NCBI GenBank assembly: GCA_026785785.1
Contig: JAJAZI010000250.1
Span: 1-7,417, forward strand
DNA length: 7,417 bases
Source of the DNA: Microbacteriaceae bacterium
GTDB lineage: Bacteria; Actinomycetota; Actinomycetes; Actinomycetales; Microbacteriaceae
Direction of reading: 5' to 3'
Both the position numbers and the translations under genes were made by a program. The notes beneath the pieces were generated by a model that saw only the letters and a list, made by a program, of their open reading frames with translations, did no database searches and had not been told where the DNA came from. Positions 1 through 4,356 of the stretch are shown in pieces. Each line of letters begins with the position of its first letter. Position 1 is the stretch's first letter.

Positions 1-119
1 CCGGCGAACGGCGACGGTTCACTCTTGCCAACGTACTCCGGGCGCGGAATGTGCTTCGGGACGGCTCGGAGCGGGGAGACGACCCCAGGGACGAGGTGAC
101 CGTGCGAATCCCGAGGCAT
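1..119 (-). CDS. map: Type I methionine aminopeptidase, N-terminal fragment (runs off window)
   Basis: Reading the minus strand from an ATG at 119 gives 39 uninterrupted codons to the window edge. The translation starts MPRDSHGHLVPGVVSP and continues through HIPRPEYVGK (residues 24-33). The pattern of VPG..SP, then VP.HI.RPEYVGK, is the N-terminal extension typical of actinobacterial methionine aminopeptidases; the metal-binding catalytic domain would lie outside the window. The enzyme removes the initiator methionine from nascent proteins in the cytoplasm. The start is chosen because a TATAAT hexamer lies 7 nt upstream and there is no Shine-Dalgarno sequence, which fits leaderless translation. 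It is divergent from the small SPOR-like gene, and a map neighbour is the likely reason that such small proteins are sometimes misnamed as aminopeptidases. The identification rests on the N-terminal motif only. Confidence 0.85.
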   Translation of the reverse strand, partial: MPRDSHGHLVPGVVSPLRAVPKHIPRPEYVGKSEPSPFA

Positions 120-124
120 AGGCT
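96..124 (+). promoter_or_regulatory. Candidate promoter for the SPOR-like small gene
   Basis: GTGACC (96-101) and TAGGCT (119-124) are separated by 17 nt and match the loose actinobacterial housekeeping pattern of TTGAC-like then TANNNT. Transcription would begin near 131, leaving a leader of roughly 22 nt that contains the ribosome binding site. The element lies inside the first codons of the divergent map gene, and its -10 covers the predicted map start site. TATAAG at 129-134 is an alternative -10 with poor spacing to the ribosome binding site. Confidence 0.4.
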
Positions 125-126
125 CA

Positions 127-132
127 ATTATA
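127..132 (-). promoter_or_regulatory. -10 element of a probable leaderless promoter for map
   Basis: Plus-strand ATTATA at 127-132 reads TATAAT on the minus strand, a perfect -10 hexamer in an otherwise GC-rich region. A 7-nt spacer (TGAGCCT) separates it from the map ATG at 119, so transcription should start at or within a base of the start codon. No convincing -35 hexamer is visible 16-18 nt upstream, and no purine-rich ribosome binding site is present. Confidence 0.65.
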
Positions 133-142
133 AGTTGACTAA

Positions 143-148
143 GGGAGG
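143..148 (+). promoter_or_regulatory. Ribosome binding site of the SPOR-like small gene
   Basis: GGGAGG lies 5 nt before the ATG at 154 and is a strong Shine-Dalgarno sequence. It supports the reality of this short gene and its start. Confidence 0.75.
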
Positions 149-153
149 CAGCC

Positions 154-327
154 ATGACGCAGTGGTACTACAACCACAAGACGGGCGAAGTTGAAGAGGG
201 CGCGAAGTCGATCGGAAGCGACCGGGACGGCCCATTCGACTCGAGAGAGGACGCCGCGCGTGCTCCGCAGATCATCGCCGAGCGGGCCCGCAAGTGGGCA
301 GAGGAGGATGCGCGCGACGACGAGTGA
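154..327 (+). CDS. Small SPOR-like protein of unknown function, 57 aa
   Basis: An ATG at 154 with a strong GGGAGG ribosome binding site opens a 57-codon frame ending in TGA at 325-327. The protein starts MTQWYYNHKTGEVEEG, has a GPF.SREDAARA segment (about residues 27-38), and ends in a charged helix-like tail rich in Ala, Glu, Asp and Arg. No signal peptide or membrane segment is present, so it is probably cytoplasmic. The WYYN.KTGEVEEG start and the GPF....AA.A pattern match short actinobacterial proteins that annotation pipelines call SPOR domain-containing proteins; I recall these beside map. At 57 residues it is shorter than a full peptidoglycan-binding SPOR domain of about 70, and without an export signal a cell-wall role is doubtful. 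It converges on panB, with a shared hairpin at the end. Function is unknown. Confidence 0.8.
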   Translation: MTQWYYNHKTGEVEEGAKSIGSDRDGPFDSREDAARAPQIIAERARKWAEEDARDDE

Positions 328-350
328 CGGGCGCGGGGGTCACTCCTCGT
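317..350. terminator. Candidate bidirectional terminator hairpin between convergent genes
   Basis: Positions 317-328 and 339-350 form an inverted repeat: 12 facing positions with a single C-C mismatch (321/346), giving 7 bp next to the loop and 4 bp outside, around a 10-nt G-rich loop (329-338). The stop codon of the small gene (325-327) and of panB (340-342 on the complement) both lie in the stem. No T-run follows on either strand, which is common for actinobacterial terminators but makes the call less certain. Confidence 0.55.
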
Positions 351-1176
351 ATTCGTGTTCCGTCGCCGGGTAGCTGCCGGAACCGACGTCGGCGATGTAG
401 GCCTTCGCGGCATCCGTCAGCACCCCGCTGAGGTTCGCGTACTGCTTGACGAATTTGGGGATGCGCCCGGTCGTCAGTCCCGCCCAGTCGGTCCAGACGA
501 GCAGCTGCCCGTCGACGTGGGGGCCGGCTCCGCCACCGATCGTGGGGATTCGGATCGTCTCTGTCACGCGCTGTGCCGCGGCGGAGGGAACCATCTCGAG
601 CACGACGGCGAAGGCACCGGCATCCTGCACCGCGATGGCGTCGGCGAGAAGCGCCTCTGCGCCAGCTCCCCGGCCCTGAATCATGTGCCCGCCGAGACCG
701 TGCTCGCTCTGCGGGGTGAATCCGATGTGTGCCATGACCGGGATGCCCGCCTCGACGATGCGGCGGATCTGCTCGGCGCTGCGCACCCCACCCTCGAGCT
801 TGACGGCGTGCGCTCCGGTCTCCTTCATGAACCGGAAGGCGGTGTGCAGCGCCTGCTCGGGGCTCGACTCGTAGGAGCCGAACGGCATGTCGGCGATCAC
901 GAAGGCGCGGGAGACGGCTCCGGCGACGGCCCGGGTGAGAGGGATGAGCTCGTCGATGGTGACCGGGAGGGTCGTGTCGAAGCCGAGCACGTTATTGCCG
1001 GCGGAGTCGCCGACGAGCAGGAAGTCGATCCCCGCCCTGTCGAAGATCGCCGCGGTGAGCATGTCGTAGCTCGTGAGTCCGGTGATCGTGATGCCGCTGT
1101 TCTTCGCGCCCTGGAAGTGGCGCGTGCGCACCTTCTTGAGGCCGGCCTGCGTGGCCGCCGCGGTGGAATCGGTCAT
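340..1176 (-). CDS. panB: 3-methyl-2-oxobutanoate hydroxymethyltransferase
   Basis: The 278-residue product is a full-length ketopantoate hydroxymethyltransferase. It transfers a hydroxymethyl group from 5,10-methylenetetrahydrofolate to alpha-ketoisovalerate, the first committed step of pantothenate and hence CoA synthesis, in the cytoplasm as a TIM barrel. Family landmarks are in order: LTSYD (34-38), LLVGDS with metal ligand Asp57, IADMPFGSY with metal ligand Asp96, AVKLEGG with Lys126 and Glu128, HIGFTPQ with His150, and VLEMVP with catalytic Glu194. The assignments follow alignment to the E. coli enzyme from memory. The frame is open further upstream, but the ATG at 1176 has an AGGGAG ribosome binding site 6 nt away, and longer forms would overlap nadE. 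It lies 17 bp after the nadE stop with no terminator between, so co-transcription with nadE is likely. No key residue is missing. Confidence 0.97.
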   Translation of the reverse strand: MTDSTAAATQAGLKKVRTRHFQGAKNSGITITGLTSYDMLTAAIFDRAGIDFLLVGDSAGNNVLGFDTTLPVTIDELIPLTRAVAGAVSRAFVIADMPFGSYESSPEQALHTAFRFMKETGAHAVKLEGGVRSAEQIRRIVEAGIPVMAHIGFTPQSEHGLGGHMIQGRGAGAEALLADAIAVQDAGAFAVVLEMVPSAAAQRVTETIRIPTIGGGAGPHVDGQLLVWTDWAGLTTGRIPKFVKQYANLSGVLTDAAKAYIADVGSGSYPATEHEYEE

Positions 1177-1182
1177 GAAGCT

Positions 1183-1188
1183 CTCCCT
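1183..1188 (-). promoter_or_regulatory. Ribosome binding site of panB
   Basis: The minus strand reads AGGGAG here, 6 nt before the ATG at 1176. It decides the panB start against longer in-frame alternatives that would overlap the end of nadE. Confidence 0.75.
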
Positions 1189-1193
1189 GGAAT

Positions 1194-2927
1194 TCAGTGA
1201 CTGGGGCGATAGGTGATCGGCAGGCGCCGGTCGCGGCCGAAGGCCATCCCGGAAATCTTCGGCCCGATCGCGCCCTGGCGGCGCTTCCACTCCGAGCGGT
1301 CGACGAGCTTCACGACGAAGTCGACCGTCTCCTCATCGAAGCCGAGGGCGATGACGTCCTCCCGCCCCAGCGCGTTCGTGATGTACGCGTCGAGGATGCC
1401 GTCGAGCGCCTCGTACGGCGGGAGGGAATCCTGGTCGGTCTGGCCCGGCCGGAGCTCCGCCGACGGCGGCTTCGCGATCGAGCTCTCCGGGATCGGCGGG
1501 GTCTGGCCGAGTGAGGCCGCATGCTCATTGCGCCAGCGGGCGAGTTCCCAGACCAGCAGCTTCGGCACGTCCTTGAGCGGGGCGAAGCCGCCGACCGAGT
1601 CGCCGTACATCGTCGAGTAGCCCACTGAGAGCTCGGTCTTGTTGCCTGTCGTGAGCACGAGGTGCCCGTGCGCGTTCGACAGGGACATGAGGATGATGCC
1701 GCGCACGCGCGCCTGCAGGTTCTCGGCCGCCACACCGGTGAGGCCCAGCTGGTGCTCGATCGGCAGCACCAGGTCGGCGATCGGCTCGACCGAGTAGTGC
1801 AGCCCGATTCGCTCGGCGGTGTCGTCGGCATCCGACCGGGAATGGTCCGAACTCCACCGGCTTGGCATCGAGACGCCGAAGACCCGGTCGGCTCCGACCG
1901 CGTCCGCGGCGAGCGAGGCGCAGACGGCGGAGTCGATTCCGCCGGAGAGGCCGAGGGCCACGGAGGAGAAGCCGTTCTTGCCGACGTAGTCGCAGAGCCC
2001 GAGCACGAGGGCGTTCCACACCTGCTCGCGATCGTCGGGCAGCGTCGCCACGTCCTTGTCGAGTGAGGTGCTGCTGTGCTCCGGCACGGTCAGATTGACT
2101 CGTCGCACGTTGTCGGGGAGCTCGGCCGTCAGGTTCGCCGGCTCGAGGTCGAGGTCGACGACGAGAACATGCTCGACGAACTGCGGCGCCCTGGCGAGGA
2201 CGTTGCCGGTGCCGTCGACAACGACGCTGTCGCCGTCGAAGACGAGATCGTCCTGCCCGCCCACGAGATTCACGTAGGCGACGGTCGTGTTGGTCTCGAC
2301 AGCCCTGCGGGTGACGAGTGGGAGCCGCACCTCGTCCTTGTCCCGCTCGAACGGCGAGGCGTTGAGAACGACGAGCAGGCCGGCATCCGCCTCGAGCACC
2401 CGGCCGAGCGGGCCCCCGTCCCGCCAGAGGTCCTCGCAGACGATGACGGCGACGTCGACGCCTCGCATCCGCAGCACGAGGAGCTCGTCCCCGGGGATGA
2501 AGACCCGGTACTCGTCGAACACCGAGTAGTTAGGAAGGTGGTGCTTGGCGTACCTGGCCTTGGTGTGGCCGTGCTGCAGCACGCTCGCGCAGTTCTGGGC
2601 GATCGCGGTCGGCGCGTTCCTCGTGCCGAGCAGCCGCGGCTCGAACGGTCCGTCGGGGTGCCCGACGATGACGACGAGGTCGCCGAGCCCGGCGTCCTGC
2701 AGTCTCTTCGCGAGGGCGGGCACGGCGTCGCGGCACTTCTTTAAAAAGGCCGGCCGGGAGGCGAGGTCCTCGATCGGGTACCCCGTCAGTGCCATTTCGC
2801 CCGTCACGAGGATGTCGGCGCCGGCTGCAGCCGCGGCCATGGCCGCGTGCAGCACCTGCTCGGCGTTGCCCGTGAGGTCGCCGACGACGGGGTTGGTCTG
2901 GGCGAGTGCCAAGCGAAGTCGGGGCAT
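1194..2927 (-). CDS. nadE: Glutamine-dependent NAD+ synthetase, 577 aa
   Basis: This two-domain enzyme converts nicotinic acid adenine dinucleotide to NAD+ using ATP and ammonia taken from glutamine, the last step of NAD synthesis, in the cytoplasm. The N-terminal nitrilase-like glutaminase domain (about 1-265) carries the Glu-Lys-Cys triad: Glu44 in GEMALTGYP, Lys128 in [13 protein letters not shown] and Cys164 in IVCEDLW. The C-terminal synthetase domain (about 290-577) has the PP-loop SGGIDS (328-333), GVSMPSR..SSDHS, TTGNKTE and a SEWKRRQ segment near the end. At 577 residues it belongs to the shorter glutamine-dependent class; the M. tuberculosis enzyme is longer. An upstream in-frame ATG at 2984 would run across the glnA start. 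The ATG at 2927 gives [10 protein letters not shown], the usual family beginning, with a -10 hexamer 7 nt upstream and no Shine-Dalgarno, so it is probably leaderless. It is the first gene of a likely nadE-panB operon and divergent from glnA. Confidence 0.96.
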   Translation of the reverse strand: MPRLRLALAQTNPVVGDLTGNAEQVLHAAMAAAAAGADILVTGEMALTGYPIEDLASRPAFLKKCRDAVPALAKRLQDAGLGDLVVIVGHPDGPFEPRLLGTRNAPTAIAQNCASVLQHGHTKARYAKHHLPNYSVFDEYRVFIPGDELLVLRMRGVDVAVIVCEDLWRDGGPLGRVLEADAGLLVVLNASPFERDKDEVRLPLVTRRAVETNTTVAYVNLVGGQDDLVFDGDSVVVDGTGNVLARAPQFVEHVLVVDLDLEPANLTAELPDNVRRVNLTVPEHSSTSLDKDVATLPDDREQVWNALVLGLCDYVGKNGFSSVALGLSGGIDSAVCASLAADAVGADRVFGVSMPSRWSSDHSRSDADDTAERIGLHYSVEPIADLVLPIEHQLGLTGVAAENLQARVRGIILMSLSNAHGHLVLTTGNKTELSVGYSTMYGDSVGGFAPLKDVPKLLVWELARWRNEHAASLGQTPPIPESSIAKPPSAELRPGQTDQDSLPPYEALDGILDAYITNALGREDVIALGFDEETVDFVVKLVDRSEWKRRQGAIGPKISGMAFGRDRRLPITYRPSH

Positions 2928-2933
2928 AGCAAG

Positions 2934-2944
2934 TAGCCTAATAG
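2934..2944 (+). promoter_or_regulatory. Candidate -10 region for glnA-glnE, overlapping the nadE -10
   Basis: TAGCCT (2934-2939) and TAATAG (2939-2944) are the only plausible -10 hexamers on the plus strand in the 56-bp gap before glnA. They would start transcripts with leaders of roughly 30-40 nt. They overlap the opposing nadE -10 element. No convincing -35 accompanies either, so the call is weak. I saw no clear GlnR- or AmtR-like operator in the gap. Confidence 0.3.
2935..2940 (-). promoter_or_regulatory. -10 element of a probable leaderless promoter for nadE-panB
   Basis: The minus strand reads TAGGCT (TANNNT type), followed by the 7-nt spacer ACTTGCT and the nadE ATG at 2927. Transcription would start at or within a base of the start codon. 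The spacer has no purine-rich ribosome binding sequence. No good -35 is evident. Confidence 0.6.
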
Positions 2945-2974
2945 CGGTGGGCGCTCGGCCCCGGACGCGACGAT

Positions 2975-2980
2975 GAGGGG
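2975..2980 (+). promoter_or_regulatory. Ribosome binding site of glnA
   Basis: GAGGGG lies 3 nt before the ATG at 2984; the GAGG core is 5 nt away. The spacing is short but usable, and it supports this start. Confidence 0.55.
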
Positions 2981-2983
2981 CCA

Positions 2984-4321
2984 ATGGACAAGCAACGTGA
3001 CTTCGTTCTTCGCACGATCGAAGAGCGAGGAGTCAAGTTCATCCGGCTCTGGTTCACCGACGTCGTCGGCACGCTCAAGTCGGTCGCCATCGCCCCGGCC
3101 GAGGTGGAGGGAGCCTTCGCCGAGGGCCTCGGATTCGACGGCTCCGCGATCGAGGGGCTCACGCGCGCCTATGAGGCCGACGTGCTCGCCCACCCCGACC
3201 CCACGACCTTCCAGATCCTGCCCTGGCGCGGCGAGGTCGACCCGACCGCGCGCATGTTCTGCGACATCACGACCCCGGACGGCCAGCCCGCCGTCGCCGA
3301 CCCGCGCAACGTTCTCAAGCGCACGCTCGCGAAGGCGGCCGACCGCGGCTTCACCTTCTACACGCATCCCGAGGTCGAGTTCTACCTGCTCAAGAGCTCC
3401 CAGTACGGCCCGAAGGGCCCCCAGCCGGTCGACAAGGCGGGCTATTTCGACAACGTGCCCGGAGGCACTGCGCACGACTTCCGTCGCCGCTCGGTGCGGA
3501 TGCTCGAGGACCTCGGCATCTCGGTCGAGTTCTCCCACCACGAGGCCGGGCCGGGTCAGAACGAGATCGACCTGCGCTACGCCGACGCGCTGACGACCGC
3601 CGACAACATCATGACCTTCCGCACCGTCATCAAAGAGGTGGCGATCGAGCAGGGCGTCTACGCGACCTTCATGCCGAAGCCTCTCGCCGACGCGCCGGGC
3701 TCAGGCATGCACACCCACATGTCGCTTTTCGAGGGCGACACCAACGCGTTCTTCGAGGCCGGAGCCCAGTACCAGCTGTCGAAGATCGGCCGCCAGTTCA
3801 TCGCCGGCCTGCTCACGCACGCGCCGGAGATCACGGCGGTGACCAACCAGTTCGTGAACTCCTACAAGCGGCTGTGGGGCGGCGACGAGGCGCCGAGCTT
3901 CGTCACCTGGGGCCACAACAACCGGTCCGCGCTCGTGCGGGTGCCGCTCTACAAACCCAATAAGGGCCAGAGCGCCCGGGTCGAGTACCGCGCGATCGAC
4001 TCCGCCGCGAACCCCTACCTCGCCTTCTCGCTCATGCTCGCCGCTGGGCTCAAGGGCATCGAGAACGGGTACGAGCTGCCCCCGGAGGCGGAGAACAACG
4101 TGTGGAGCCTCTCGGATGCCGAGCGCAAGGCGCTCGGCTATAAGCAGCTGCCCGCGAGCCTCGACCGCGCCGTGTCGCTCATGGAGGAGTCGGAGCTTGT
4201 CGCCGAGACCCTCGGCGAGCACGTGTTCAATTACGTGCTGCTGAACAAGCGGCAGGAGTGGCGCGATTACCGCGCCCAGGTGACGCCGTACGAGCTCAAG
4301 AGCAACCTGGAGATGCTCTAG
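2984..4321 (+). CDS. glnA2: Glutamine synthetase-like ligase, GlnA2 type, 445 aa
   Basis: This is a full-length type I glutamine synthetase family protein. Canonical members make glutamine from glutamate, ammonia and ATP as dodecamers. Active-site landmarks are present: FDGS (51-54), HPEVEF with Glu130 and Glu132, Tyr154 in GYFD, HHEAGPGQNE with Glu187 and Glu194, GSGMHTHMSL with His243 and His245, NSYKRLWGGDEAP with Glu302, NRSALVRVP with Arg314, and the EYR motif with Glu334 and Arg336. Two changes stand out. The second serine of the DGSS ammonium-site motif is Ala55, and the adenylylated tyrosine of the NLYDLP loop is Trp374 in NNVWSLS. Both fit my memory of actinobacterial GlnA2. The following glnE supports the GlnA2 assignment, as in Mycobacterium and Corynebacterium. 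A Streptomyces GlnA2 has been reported to glutamylate polyamines, so substrate is uncertain here. The family call is certain; the subtype less so. Confidence 0.93.
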   Translation: MDKQRDFVLRTIEERGVKFIRLWFTDVVGTLKSVAIAPAEVEGAFAEGLGFDGSAIEGLTRAYEADVLAHPDPTTFQILPWRGEVDPTARMFCDITTPDGQPAVADPRNVLKRTLAKAADRGFTFYTHPEVEFYLLKSSQYGPKGPQPVDKAGYFDNVPGGTAHDFRRRSVRMLEDLGISVEFSHHEAGPGQNEIDLRYADALTTADNIMTFRTVIKEVAIEQGVYATFMPKPLADAPGSGMHTHMSLFEGDTNAFFEAGAQYQLSKIGRQFIAGLLTHAPEITAVTNQFVNSYKRLWGGDEAPSFVTWGHNNRSALVRVPLYKPNKGQSARVEYRAIDSAANPYLAFSLMLAAGLKGIENGYELPPEAENNVWSLSDAERKALGYKQLPASLDRAVSLMEESELVAETLGEHVFNYVLLNKRQEWRDYRAQVTPYELKSNLEML

Positions 4322-4348
4322 CCAGAGGGTCGCCCGAGAAGAAAGTGC

Positions 4349-4356
4349 AGGCGAGG
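4349..4356 (+). promoter_or_regulatory. Weak ribosome binding region of glnE
   Basis: AGGCGAGG directly precedes the ATG at 4357; the usable AGG core is at 4349-4351, 5 nt away. An in-frame GTG at 4345 with an upstream GAGAAG (4336-4341) is an alternative start that would add four residues. Confidence 0.4.

Noticed and set aside
135..140. TTGACT, a good match to a -35 hexamer on the plus strand
   Set aside because: No -10 hexamer lies 16-18 nt downstream, where the small gene is already being coded.
355..1200. Long plus-strand open frame (281 aa) opposite panB
   Set aside because: It is an antisense shadow of panB. High GC at third codon positions removes stops from the opposite strand; the translation has no recognisable family motif and is rich in Arg, Gly and Asp as shadows are.
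2076..2744. Plus-strand open frame (222 aa) opposite nadE
   Set aside because: It is antisense to the well-supported nadE coding sequence, has no ribosome binding site or family motif, and has a low-complexity Val/Asp/Glu-rich composition.
2804..3541. Minus-strand open frame (245 aa) spanning the glnA start and nadE 5' end
   Set aside because: It crosses two solid genes and the divergent promoter region, and its sequence matches no family I know.
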